In this document: in pieces, positions 54,688-64,000 of the stretch
Layout: each line of letters starts with the position of its first letter
How positions within the stretch are numbered: position 1 is the first letter of the stretch
The notes under the pieces: generated by a model
Databases searched by the model: none
Told to the model about the DNA's origin: nothing
The model's input: only the letters and a program-made list of their open reading frames with translations
Source of the DNA: Vombatus ursinus
Lineage: Eukaryota > Chordata > Mammalia > Diprotodontia > Vombatidae
Length of the DNA: 64,000 nucleotides
Assembly: GCF_900497805.2 (NCBI RefSeq)
Contig: NW_020954550.1
Coordinates: forward strand, 35,266,780 to 35,330,779
Reading direction: 5' to 3'
Position numbers and translations under genes: made by a program

Positions 54688-54841
54688 TCTTTTTTTTTTC
54701 TTTTTAGGCAACTGGGGTTAAGTGACTCACCCAGGGTCACAAAGCTAGCAAGTGTCAAGTGTTTGTCTGAGGCCGAATTTGAACTCAGGTCCTCCTGACT
54801 TCAGGGCCGGTGCTCTAACCACTGTACCATCTAGCTGCCCC
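54688..54841 (-). repeat. WSINE1-type SINE
   Basis: Antisense: 'ggcaactggggttaagtgac' to 'gtaccatctagctgccc'. Confidence 0.92.
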
Positions 54842-54844
54842 TAA

Positions 54845-55075
54845 TGCAAGCCAATTTTGCTGGTGCTTAATAAGCTCCTATTTTGTTCAAGGCCATATGC
54901 TAGGCCTGGGGATACAAAGAAAAAAAAAAATTTTAAACAGGCCCTGTCCTCAAGGAATTTACATTCTATTTGGGAAATACAGCATAGAAACAAATAAGTA
55001 TATCTGTGACCATTTGAAGAGAAAGTGAGCACTACCAACCAGGTAGGTCAGGAAAGGTTTCATTTTGTTTGGCTC
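54845..55075 (-). repeat. L2 3'-tail fragment
   Basis: 'tggtgcttaataagctccta', 'ccatatgctaggcctgggga', 'ctgtcctcaaggaatttaca', 'ccaggtaggtcaggaaaggt'. Confidence 0.78.
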
Positions 55076-55092
55076 TTATATTTTTCTTCATT

Positions 55093-55348
55093 TGAGAGGT
55101 ACTATGGTCCAACTACTAAAGAACCAACTTCAGAGCCAGGAAGACCTGGGTTCAAGTCCTACCTTTGATGCATATTGACTGTATAATTCCCAACCCCACC
55201 CAAACCCGCTCAAGTTAGCCTCACAGTTCCCCAGACTGACCTTTAAGGCTGTAAGTTGCAGAAAAGGTGCCAATTTTCATTGGCAAAGGTGAGGAAGGTT
55301 CCTCACCCGAGAGTTCTCCAGTGAAATCATAGACCCCATCCTTCTCCC
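55093..55348 (+). repeat. tRNA SINE, third type, near full length
   Basis: 'gaggtactatggtccaacta', 'acctgggttcaagtcctacc', 'aggctgtaagttgcagaaaa', 'gtgaaatcatagaccccatc'. Confidence 0.75.
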
Positions 55349-55489
55349 CTTTTAAATCTGGTTAGTAGAAGACTTGAATAGCACAAGAATACAAATGAGT
55401 AGATTCTTATAGTAGATATTCTTTAGAAAATAACATCCTAAACTACTTGTTATTTATCTTCTTCAAAACAGCATCTTAACTAGGTTGCC

Positions 55490-55700
55490 GTGTCTAAACT
55501 AGATCACAGAGTAGTCCCGGGCCATCACCCATTGTCTTGACTTGCATCTTGCCTCTGGACTTCAATAACTTTGGAAGAGAGAGTGAGGCAGGACAACTTT
55601 GTGCAGTTCTGCCTCTCTTATATCCAATTCATGCACAAATCAAGATATCACCCTGTGATGTCATGGTCCTCTTTTAAAATGGACAAACAACAATGGAGTT
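55490..55700 (+). repeat. Non-LTR element 3'-terminal repeat, RTE-type (tentative)
   Basis: 'cttgcctctggacttcaata', 'ggcaggacaactttgtgcag', 'caccctgtgatgtcatggtc', ending 'ggacaaacaacaa'. The CAA-rich terminus suggests an RTE-mobilised element. Confidence 0.45.
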
Positions 55701-55701
55701 G

Positions 55702-56008
55702 TAGCCAGAGATAACCTCAAAGACCTTCTACTCCAACACCTCCCCCCACCCGCTTTCATTTTATAGATGAGGAAACTGAAGCCAATTGGTGAGAAACAAC
55801 GCAGCCATCATCACACATGCAGCAATAGGTGATTTACAAAGTTCTTCAAGGTTTGCTAAGTGTTTTCCATTTATTATCTCATTTGATCTTCCTAACAACC
55901 CAGTGAGGAAGATGCTATCATTAGTTAAGTGGACAAGTCAGGATTCAAATCCAGGTCTTTTGACTTCAAAACCATCGTTCTTTCTATTGCGTTATGCTGC
56001 CTCTAGGA
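55702..56008 (-). repeat. Two MIR-family fragments
   Basis: 55702-55785 has 'atgaggaaactgaagcc'. 55825-56005 has 'gatttacaaagttcttcaag', 'cctaacaacccagtgaggaa' and 'gttatgctgcctc'. Confidence 0.72.
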
Positions 56009-56027
56009 ATCAGTATTTGTGACACTG

Positions 56028-56281
56028 TTGCTTTTTGTTGTTCAGATGTGTCCAATTTTTTGTGACCCCATTTGGAGTTTTCTTGGCAAAGATACTGGAG
56101 TGGTTTGTCATTTCCTTCTCCAGCTCATTTTACAAATGAGGAAACTGAGGCAAGCAGGGTTAAGTGACTTGCCCAGGGTCACACAGCTAGTAAGTGTCTG
56201 GGACCAGATCTAAATTCAGGAAGATGAGTCTTCCCAACCTGAGACCCCAGCACTTTATCTACTGCACCACTAGCTGCCCTC
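56028..56281 (-). repeat. RTE-tailed tRNA SINE
   Basis: Antisense: 'ttttgttgttcagatgtgtc', 'ggcaaagatactggagtggt', 'gggttaagtgacttgcccag', 'accactagctgccctc'. Confidence 0.93.
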
Positions 56282-56284
56282 AGC

Positions 56285-57269
56285 ACTGTTATTAGCTAAA
56301 CGATAATGAAAATAACAATAATGCTAAGAACAGTGTTCCGATAGGAGTGAAAATAGATGATTTAGTATCAAAGCACCAAGCAGAGAAGATGCCCACTTCC
56401 TCCCTGTGGACCTCAACGTGTATAGTGAGCAAATGTTTCCCAACCCGAACTATAACTAGCAAATTCTCTACAACTGACCCTCTCATCCTTCCTCATTGTG
56501 TGAGAGTCAGAGAGCTGGAAGGAGAAGGGAATATGGGGTGGGGGGAGAAGGCTGAGAAAGCAACACAACTTCTTATAGGTTTTAAGAAGTAAAAATTTGG
56601 AGTGATAAAGGAACTAGTAAACTAGTAAAAATTGCAGAACAGTAAACATTCGACACAGACACAGGTTAGGAAATACTGAATTAGACTGAGCAGATCCATA
56701 GGAGGGGAAGAATGGGAGTATAATTTAGCCAGAGTTTCTCAAATTGTAGAGCAGGAACCGCACAAGAATTTGATTGTGTCATGAATATAGGAACTATGGC
56801 ACCCTAAAAAGTTTTCTGATAGTGATTATGAAAAATTGAGGGGTTTTCTCCATCTCCACAGAAAAACTGTCTCCTTCCTATATACTTTCTCAATTCCTCA
56901 TATTGCAAATATAGTAATAGACAATGAAGCCCAGTGTCCTGGGTCAAAAAGAGAACCTTTCTTTATAATACCCCATCATCTGTTTACGACTTTTCATGCA
57001 AATTTTGTTTAAAGCCCCAAACCTTGGATAAGGAGCCAGGCACACTGAAAAATTTGTTAGTTGTGACTCAGAAGTGGTGTTTATTCCAAGACCTATTATT
57101 TGCATGAAATAACAAAGACATTTGCATTTTAGTGTTTCGGTTTATTTACTTTGTTATGAAATTTTACTATGGAGTTCTAAAGTGTGATCATATTTTTTAA
57201 ATGACCTCATAGTAAGATAATTTAAATATGATCTTAAAGAAGATCATTTTTTTTTAATGGTCACCTTGG
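56285..57269. other. Unassigned stretch
   Basis: About 985 bp with no confident repeat assignment. Open frames on both strands at 56292-56592 overlap and show no domain. Confidence 0.4.
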
Positions 57270-57437
57270 TATTTTAGTGAAGAGAGTCAGTGGACCTAGG
57301 TTCAATATCCTCTTCTTACCCTATCTGTGTCACCTCTCAGTGCCTTAGTTTCCTCATGTGTAAAATGATAGAGTTGGACTACATGGCCTTAGATGATCCT
57401 TTCCACTCTAGATCTCTGACTTCGTGACCCTGTGACC
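57270..57437 (+). repeat. MIR/THER1-type SINE
   Basis: 'tgccttagtttcctcatgtg', 'tagagttggactacatggcc', 'gatcctttccactctagatc'. Confidence 0.75.
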
Positions 57438-58277
57438 TCTTCTGGACATAGGCATCAGGGATTGCCTTCCTACTTTAGATTCTTTCCAAAATTATCTCCT
57501 TAAAGAATTAATGTATATCCTACAAAAAACCCTATTTACCTCTCCCTTTTTCCCTTTCTAGTAAGAGAAGGGAAAAAAAGACTATTTCTATCTGGCCCAT
57601 GAAACGTTTGGCATCTTCTTAACCTGAAATTGATTTAGAAAGCTAAAGGTTTCATCAGTCTCTGGTCGTATCCTTCCCCTGTTGCCCCTGACTTCTCCAT
57701 TCTCTTACTCCAAGGTGTTTTATTTTTGACCTTGTGACCTCCCCTTGTGTGAATTAAAATGGACCATAGTAAAAGAGCTATTCCTTTATATATTCCTGGT
57801 CTGTCTGAATCATTTGTGAAACCTTCTCAAATTCCCAGGCTACTTCTATAGATGGGCACACATGGATAAGCTCTTTAGGACACAGTAGGAGGAGGATGAG
57901 GTGTCAGTGATGGTCCTTTGGGAAAGCTGCCATCAGGACTGTCAAAGCAAGCTGGCAAACCAGTAGGCATATCTGATTGGTTTTCCATGTCTGAAGTCAC
58001 AGGCAAGGAGATGCTAGGTTTTGGCTATCAAGCAAATAGGGAATAAAAGCATGGAAATATAGAATGAGTGTGGCAAGAAGGGGGTGGTGTTGGGCAGGAA
58101 CAGGGGACCTAGGCCAGAGCAGAGGCAGCCTGCCACAAGTGAACCCCAAAACTTTAGGTGTTTTTGTGGACTATCGAATAATGACATGAGACAAGAAATG
58201 CAAAGGAAATGTAAATTCTTGAGACTAAAAATATTTCAAAGACAAGAAAAATCTCCAACATCATGTTGTTTCTCTCT
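57438..58277. other. Unassigned stretch
   Basis: About 840 bp, no recognised repeat or exon. Confidence 0.4.
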
Positions 58278-58398
58278 GGAAGTTCTTTGAGGGGCAGGGA
58301 TTATTTGGTTTCTGCCTTGTTATCCTCAACACCTTGTATAATATCCAGCACAGGGCAGATTCTTTAAAAAAAAATGCTTGTTGAATAAAGGATGGAAC
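58278..58398 (+). repeat. L2 3'-tail fragment
   Basis: 'gttctttgaggggcagggat', 'acaccttgtataatatccag', 'aatgcttgttgaataaagga'. Confidence 0.72.
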
Positions 58399-58435
58399 AT
58401 AATGTTACAATAAAATAGAAACATTTTTCAGTAAC

Positions 58436-58621
58436 TTTTTTTTCCTTCCTTCCTTTTCTTGTTTTTTTTTGTTTTTTTTTTTTTTTGGCTAGGCAATGGG
58501 ATTAAGTGACTTGTCCGGGGCCGCACAGCTAGTAAGTGTCAAGTGTCCAAGGCCAAATTTGAACTCAGGTCCTCCTGATTTCAGAGCCAGTGCTCTATCC
58601 ACTGCGCCACCTAGCTGCCCC
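58436..58621 (-). repeat. WSINE1-type SINE with long T-rich tail
   Basis: Antisense: T/C-rich tail, 'ggctaggcaatgggattaag' to 'gccacctagctgccccg'. Flanks share 'gaaacatt.tt'. Confidence 0.92.
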
Positions 58622-59079
58622 GGAAACATTCTTAACCATTTAATTTTTTTCCTTTGGGGAATATATATTTTTGTCAGAAAAATAATAATAGGCAGGAAGG
58701 ACAGATATTAATGTTCTGCAGTTTCTATACCCTTGATAAGAACAGTTGAGAAATTAACCACTTTTCCATTTATCTTGAAAAATAGATTTTTAACTATACA
58801 TGGTTCATATCCTGTTCTTAAAAGCTTTTAAATTTGTTATGATGTCAATCTATACGTCCATTTTTAGTTTAAGTGAACACTTAAAAATATCTTGCTTATT
58901 CTTAATTCTCATATATATTTCTCACCCTGATACTAGGTATTTCTCACAGTTTTGCAAAATACAATCAATATTTTTGTCCTCCTATAATTTTCCCCTTGAT
59001 GATCTGCTAAACTATGCACATCAGCATGGCTGGGTAATGAAAGAAACCGACAAATTCTGTCTTCGATCTGATTCAATTG
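58622..59079. other. Unassigned AT-rich stretch
   Basis: About 460 bp. The 101-codon frame at 58800-59105 is AT-rich, has no motif and its last part runs into an L2 tail. Confidence 0.4.
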
Positions 59080-59198
59080 AACTCAGTCCAACAAACATTT
59101 ATTAAGGACCTACTCTGTGCCAGGCACTCTGCTAGGTGCTAGGAAAACAAAGACAAAAATGAAATGGCCCCTGACCTCAAGGAACTTATATTCTATTC
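59080..59198 (-). repeat. L2 3'-tail fragment
   Basis: 'caacaaacatttattaagga', 'gtgccaggcactctgctagg', 'cctgacctcaaggaacttat'. Confidence 0.88.
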
Positions 59199-60099
59199 AT
59201 TTCAAAACATCCCTCCATTATGACAATATAATCATCTGGAAACCAATGTTCCTCAGCCAGAGGGAATTGAAGTCCAAGTTCAGTTTAAACTAAGAACCAT
59301 AGCCCTTAGAAATTCTGGTTTGTCATCGTATATATTCATTTCAAGTCCTTAATTTACTCCAACGTCATGAGGGAAGTCTCACTTCAAATGAAAAATAGCA
59401 TGCTGATTGTGTGGACACCCTCACCTTCAAACCAGGACTCGAAATCAATTGTCTGCCACGGGATGATGAACTAGGGCCAGGTCAGGTTTCAAAGGTTTAT
59501 TTATTCCCAGGGTTAGATGTGAAAGAATCTTATTCTCCTTCAGATCCACATGCTTTGTGGTTCTGTTAGCAGAAGCATCTAGGCTGAATAGACACTTTCT
59601 AGTTCCCTTTTCCCTTCTCATTCTTGCCTAATATCCTGAGCACATAAAATAATTTTTTTTTTACTGAGTCTGCTTTAGAATTTGGGGGCAGGGGAGGAAC
59701 CACTAAACTCTTCCCTGGACCAGCCTTTGCCAGAAGTAAGAATTTACATTTCCTTGTGCATGGAATGTACATAAAAAACAGCTCCCAGAACCAGAATTAA
59801 GGTGGGACATTATCCTGGCCCCAGGAGCGATGCTGGTGCATCCCTAAATGCAGCTTTATTCCTAGTCAGAAACAGCAGCATTACAGGTCTGTGTTCTTCC
59901 TTGAAAATGTGTCTAAAATTCCAAAGAAAGGAAAGCTACACAGAGCACAGGTACTTCCTTGCCATATTACATTTACAGACTCAATGAAATAAAATGGCCT
60001 GCACAGAGAAAATTTTAAAACTACACTTCTATACAGTGTTCTGGCAAAGGATTTGGTTCCAACTCCTTAGAACAGGACTCCCCAACCCTTTTTATTTCC
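59199..60099. other. Unassigned stretch
   Basis: About 900 bp, no recognised repeat or exon. Confidence 0.4.
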
Positions 60100-60310
60100 T
60101 CAAAGTCTCAGAAGTGGAAACAGTAAGAGATTTGAAGTTAGTGATCTTGGGTTCAAATCCTGACTTGGTTAGCCAATGTTAGTTAGCCATGTGTGATCTT
60201 AGGCTAGTCACTTCCTTTCTATTTTCTATGGCCCTTGGTTTCTTCTGTAAAATGGGGAGGGGTGGTCAGAAAAACTATTTCTAATATGCTTTTCATTTCT
60301 CAAGCCTATG
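60100..60310 (+). repeat. MIR/THER1-type SINE
   Basis: 'gatcttgggttcaaatcctg', 'gatcttaggctagtcacttc', 'ggtttcttctgtaaaatggg'. Confidence 0.72.
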
Positions 60311-60951
60311 GCCATGTGACTATACCAGCAAATGTAGATAGAGAATAATTTAAGAGATTGGATTGTGACTTGGAGATCAACCAATAATGTGCTCTTCCTG
60401 TTGGGACTCCAGCCTTAGTACATCATCGTGTCCCTTTGTCTTCTGTCTCAACAACATGGGCGTGCTCACTAAAAAAAGTTCCTTTTTCTTTTTGGCCCGT
60501 AGCCCCTGCTATACATTTCATTAAAAGCCTAGAAAACAGTCTGTTTCTAACACAGGTACAAGTAAACATGATTCATTGTTCTCATGTTCCTCCTCTGAGT
60601 GGCTCAGGGAAAACATTGGGTACATGTGTATATACAAACACAGGTGAGTGTTTGAACCAGTTGGAAAGCGTTCACTCCCCTTGTACCAACATTTAAATGT
60701 TGATATATAACCGCACGTAAATATCTATGCACACATATACATATGTATTCACACAGAGATATATATGTGTACATGCGTGTATACATATACATGTATATAT
60801 GTAGTGACTTGACTTCTAAAGATCATACCTCCTTTGAAACAGGAATTTAAGTTCGGAGCATTTGTGTAGCTTGATTCCTTTCCCCCTGTAACTTGTGCTG
60901 GGGCAGAGTATGTTTGTTTTTTCTTTTAATATGGTTCCTACTCAGTGTTAA
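60311..60951. other. Unassigned stretch with TATG-rich tract
   Basis: No repeat family recognised. An imperfect TA/TATG/ACAC tract at 60705-60805 accounts for the tyrosine/cysteine-rich minus-strand frame. Confidence 0.45.
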
Positions 60952-61125
60952 TAATAATAATAAAAATTTCAATAGTGTTTTGAAAGTGCTTTTTTTGTAT
61001 ATTGTCTCATCTGAACATCACCATTTTATACAAGAGGCACACAAGTGAACAACTGGGAAATGTCAGAAGTAGGAGGTGAATTCACAACTTCCTGTCACCA
61101 AATCTAGTACTATCCATTAGGCTCT
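60952..61125 (-). repeat. MIR-family SINE
   Basis: 'tgttttgaaagtgctttttt', 'gtctcatctgaacatcacca', 'caactgggaaatgtcagaag', 'ccattaggctctccaa'. Its distal part is included in the local duplication. Confidence 0.7.
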
Positions 61126-61170
61126 CCAAATAAGTATGTAAATAAATAACTAAATAATTGCATCTTGGCC

Positions 61171-61215
<45 letters not shown>

Positions 61216-61332
61216 CACAAATAATAAGGGAAGTACAGTGTATTCACAACACAGGTCGGAAGCAGGTCTTCTGTTTGAAAGATAAAATGTCCATGAGTAT
61301 TTTATTTCCCTATTTCAAAATATCAGCTCAGC
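61044..61332. repeat. Local direct duplication, copy A
   Basis: 289 bp, from 'agtgaacaactgggaaatg' to 'aaatatcagctcagc', repeated at 62534-62833 with about a dozen substitutions and small indels. Confidence 0.95.
61175..61213. repeat. (CA)n in duplication copy A
   Basis: Pure CA run of 39 bp. Confidence 0.97.
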
Positions 61333-61452
61333 TGAGTTTCTTTCATGTCATTTTCATTGGTTTATTTATGAACACGTGGCCTGCAGGAATCTGGATGGTC
61401 TCTTCCCTGAAACTTTTTTAAAAATATAAAAAATTAAAAAAACACTTAGCTG

Positions 61453-61471
61453 CAGTGACATCTAGTGGCAA
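61453..61471 (-). promoter_or_regulatory. CTCF-like motif (sequence match only)
   Basis: 'cagtgacatctagtggcaa' matches about 13 of 19 positions of the reverse-complement CTCF consensus, including the ctagtggc core. One unaided match is weak evidence for binding. Confidence 0.3.
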
Positions 61472-61513
61472 ATGGGGCTTGAGCAGAGGTAATTTCCATT
61501 TCCCATCATCTGA

Positions 61514-61692
61514 ATCATAAATTTTGAGTTGAAGGGATCCTTAGAAATTTTCTCCTTTACATCTTTCACTTTACAGATGAGGGAAAATGGAAGTTGCAAA
61601 AGATCCTACCTGACTCAAGCTTAGGTGGCACATAGGTAGAAAGTGGTATCACCAGAATCCAGGCTCTTCCCTCCATACTACCCCACTTCAGA
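61514..61692 (-). repeat. MIR-family SINE
   Basis: 'gatccttagaaattttctcc', 'cactttacagatgagggaaa', 'cacataggtagaaagtggta'. Confidence 0.68.
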
Positions 61693-61794
61693 TTTGTCCA
61701 ATCTGCGTCTGCCAGTTCTGCATGCTATTAAATATGGGATCTGCTGAGAAGATATCAGTGTTTAATAGGCTTTCCCATCATAAATTAAAATTTA

Positions 61795-62213
61795 AATTGT
61801 TCCCTCCAATCTTGCCAATGACGTCTTAATTTCTACATTCAACAGCCTTCTCTCAGTCTTCATTGGCCTTGACTTTTCTTCAGCTTTTGATGCTATTAAC
61901 ACTCCCTATTTCTGGATGTACTCTTCTCCTTTGACTTTCGTGACACTGGTTATCTTGACCTCTTAGAAAAATTGGCATCCTTCAAAAATCATCTCAGATA
62001 CCATCTTCTGATTTCCCGCTACCACCACATCACCAATTGTTAGTGCTCTCTTCCTTTTCAAATTATTTTATATTTACTTTACCCAATTACATGCTGTGTT
62101 CCCTAATAGGAGGTAAGATCTCTGAGGGTAGGAATATTTTTTTTCTTTTTTTGTATCTATAATGCCTGGCACATAACAGGCATTTAATAAATGCTTGTTG
62201 ATTGATTGCCTTG
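61795..62213 (+). repeat. L2 LINE with internal deletion
   Basis: RT motif A relic FIGLDFSSAFDAIN at 61859-61900 is followed closely by 'ggcatccttcaaaaatcatc' and the 3' tail 'gcctggcacataacaggcat'. Most of ORF2 between them is missing. Confidence 0.82.
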
Positions 62214-62214
62214 A

Positions 62215-62490
62215 AAACAGAATTAGACTTATTCAGTTTGACCCTAGAGAGAGTTATTAGAAATAATCAGCAGAAGTTAAAGAGGGTATGATTTAGGTTT
62301 GATGTAAGAAAAAACATCCTCGCTATTAGAACTACACCCAAGTAAAATGAAAAGTTCTCTACCATTGAAAGTCTTGAGCAAAAGTGAGCTGACCATTTGG
62401 TCAGGATATTGTAGAGGGAAATGTTAGTCAGTTTGAGAGGAAATGGCTTTCAAGCTCCCTCCCAGCTCTGAGATTTTTATTAAATAAAAA
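62215..62490 (+). repeat. CR1/L3 LINE 3' end
   Basis: 'aattagacttattcagtttg', 'gatttaggtttgatgtaaga', 'ggaaatggctttcaagctcc', 'ctcccagctctgagattttt'. Confidence 0.68.
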
Positions 62491-62533
62491 TGGGTTCTGT
62501 ATCAGCAACATATAGAATACACCCAAGCCACCC

Positions 62534-62833
62534 AGTGAACAACTGGGAAATGTCAGAAGTAGGAGGTGAATTCACAACTTCCTGACACCAAATCTAGTAC
62601 TATCCATTAGGCTCTGCTGCCTCTCCAAATAAGTACGTAAATAAATAACTAAATAATTGCATTTTAGCTACCGCGCGCACTCGCGCATGCACACACACAC
62701 ACTCACACACACACTTCGCAAATAATGAGGGAAGTGCAGTGTATTCAAAACACAGGTCAGAAGCAGGTCTTCTGTTTGAAAGGTAAAATGTCCATGAGAT
62801 TTTTATTTCCCTATTTCAAAATATCAGCTCAGC
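62534..62833. repeat. Local direct duplication, copy B
   Basis: Counterpart of 61044-61332. It keeps 'tgctgcctctcc' of the MIR end that copy A lacks, and its CA tract is replaced by a CG-containing one. A SINE follows immediately. Confidence 0.95.
62671..62714. repeat. CG/CA alternating tract
   Basis: Alternating CG, CA and TG steps in place of the pure CA run of copy A, with several CpG in a CpG-poor region. Confidence 0.9.
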
Positions 62834-62837
62834 CACC

Positions 62838-63085
62838 TAGAGGTAGAGCAGATAGAGTGTTGGGTCTGGAGTCAGGAAAACCTGAGCTCAAATTCAGATT
62901 CAGACACTAACTATGCGACCCTGGACAAGTCACTTAACCTCTGTTTGCTTCAGTTTCCCCAACTATAAAATGGGGATAATAATAGCACCTTCCTTTCAGG
63001 ATTGTTGTGAAGATCAAATGAGATGATATTTATAAAACCTTATTACAATTGCTGGCACATAGTAGGCACTTAATAAATGTTTATT
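62838..63085 (+). repeat. tRNA-headed MIR-type SINE with L2-like tail
   Basis: 'gagcagatagagtgttgggt', 'gcgaccctggacaagtcact', 'ataaaatggggataataata', 'gctggcacatagtaggcact'. Confidence 0.88.
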
Positions 63086-63344
63086 TTCTTGCTTCCTTCC
63101 TCCATACCAAAAGCAACAAAATTTTGAAGGCAGAAAAGGATTAATTTCCAGGGTATTTCAAGGAGAAGATATCTAAAGAATGGGAGGAAACATGAACAAT
63201 ATCATTAGCCCCTTCTCCCCTCTTTAAAAAAAAAAAGTGACCTACCAACTGATATGCCCACCCAGGATTATCAGATTAGAGATTTAAAGCCGGGTGGAAA
63301 CTCAAAGGTCATCTCATCCAACTCTCTTAATATTTAATAGGTAA

Positions 63345-63447
63345 AGGACAGCTAGGTGGTGAAGTATATAGAGCGCACCAGCCCTGGAGTTAGGAGAACC
63401 TGAGTTTAAATCTGGTTTCAGACACTTACTAGCTGCATGATCCTGGG
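63345..63447 (+). repeat. tRNA SINE, 3'-truncated
   Basis: 'ggacagctaggtggtgaagt' to 'gctgcatgatcctggg', after which the SINE is replaced by a minisatellite. Confidence 0.8.
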
Positions 63448-63518
63448 CATATATAGGCATGTATGTATACATATATAGGCATGTATTATGCATATATAGG
63501 CATGTATGTATGCATATA
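63448..63518. repeat. ~22-bp minisatellite
   Basis: Three units of 21-22 bp beginning 'catatataggcatgta' (63448, 63470, 63491) and a partial fourth. Confidence 0.93.
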
Positions 63519-63721
63519 CCCAATAGATGAGGAATCTGAAGCCCAGAGCCAACATTCAAACCCAGGTCTTATGATTCCAAATCCAAAGCTCTCTCTACTG
63601 TACCAAGCTTTCTTAGCACCATAAAATCTTTATGAAAATAGTCTACAAACCATTTATATCAAGGGTATCCTTCACAAAAAACATGAGAAGGGAACAGGAA
63701 GGGTTTTTTGCAAATGATGCA

Positions 63722-63832
63722 GCACTCAGTCAATAAACATTTATTAAGCACCTATTATGTGCCAGAGTGCTAGGTGCTAGGAATACAAAGAAATACAAAA
63801 ACAAAAAAGTCCCTGCCCACAAGGATTGCATC
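63722..63832 (-). repeat. L2 3'-tail fragment
   Basis: 'caataaacatttattaagca', 'attatgtgccagagtgctag', 'gtccctgcccacaagg'. Confidence 0.87.
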
Positions 63833-64000
63833 TCTCACAAAATTGCCTCAAAGCTGAAGGTACAGAAGCTCCTGCTTTATTTACTATTTGTTGATTAAAC
63901 CGACATAATGCTTGACTCTGAACAAAGTGTAGCTTTGAAGGCCCTCCATGAAATGTCCCTGAAACATAAACATATCTTTCTAACTATAATATTTTTCCAA

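Larger units (their letters stand above)
63240..63608 (-). repeat. MIR-family SINE split by a SINE
   Basis: The left part has 'ctcaaaggtcatctcatcca'; the right part from 63525 has 'gatgaggaatctgaagccca' and 'tctctactgtaccaag'. Confidence 0.68.

Noticed and set aside
1-64000. Functional tRNA genes at tRNA-like SINE heads
   Set aside because: All such heads are followed by SINE bodies and none shows a complete cloverleaf that I could support.
1-64000. CRISPR-like arrays, operons or other prokaryotic systems
   Set aside because: Direct repeats here are microsatellites, a minisatellite and transposon copies; composition and repeat families are mammalian.

Overview
The window looks like intergenic (or long-intron) DNA from a marsupial, most likely an Australian marsupial (Australidelphia). 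That placement rests on its repeats. These include many copies of a short tRNA-derived SINE with the WSINE1 head and tail, longer tRNA SINEs whose 3' part looks like an RTE/BovB tail, a third tRNA SINE carrying a 'gttgcagagaaggtgcc' body, L1 copies with marsupial-type ORF2 C-termini, and a deep layer of L2, CR1/L3, MIR and hAT fossils. I did not see the common didelphid SINE1, which argues weakly against an American opossum. Species cannot be fixed from sequence alone. I found no convincing host protein-coding exon, no tRNA, rRNA or ncRNA gene and no CpG island. Every longer open frame I examined is a LINE fragment, an antisense shadow of one, or low complexity. No provirus was recognised.

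Layout. 1-5.8 kb: (CA)n, a tandem pair of RTE-tailed SINEs, L1 and L2 fragments, and a SINE nested in a MIR. 5.8-7.6 kb: repeat-poor. 7.6-11.1 kb: MIR and L2 pieces and a split SINE. 11.1-15.5 kb: hAT MITE, SINEs and a CR1/L3 interrupted three times. 15.5-19.5 kb: L2, MIR and a second CR1/L3. 19.5-22.1 kb: three L1s nested inside one another. 22.1-25.9 kb: RTE fragment, an old L1 and a hAT copy split by LINE sequence. 26-30.5 kb: L2 and SINEs, then a 1.5-kb L1 whose tail runs into a 10-N assembly gap. 30.5-34.3 kb: L2 and SINEs. 34.3-39.6 kb: hAT-in-hAT nest, a 194-bp L1 with an unusual 3' end, and an L1 inserted in an L2. 40.5-43.3 kb: the longest L2, with remnants of the reverse-transcriptase YADD box and a SINE-in-MIR nest. 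43.5-45.3 kb: repeat-poor and relatively GC-rich. 45.3-49.6 kb: CR1/L3, L2 and RTE. 49.7-51.4 kb: an L1 carrying both another L1 and a SINE. 51.5-64 kb: MIR, L2 and SINEs, plus a 290-bp direct duplication about 1.5 kb apart.

The information here is mainly chronological. Nested insertions with target-site duplications give a relative order: CR1/L3, L2, MIR and hAT first, then RTE and L1 with 3' end type I, then L1 type II and WSINE1-type SINEs. Assignments are made by reading the sequence against remembered family features. Boundaries are good to a few bases where a target-site duplication is quoted and to tens of bases elsewhere. I see no new biological system. The best second looks are the prematurely polyadenylated L1, the two L1 3'-end types, the local duplication and the repeat-poor blocks.
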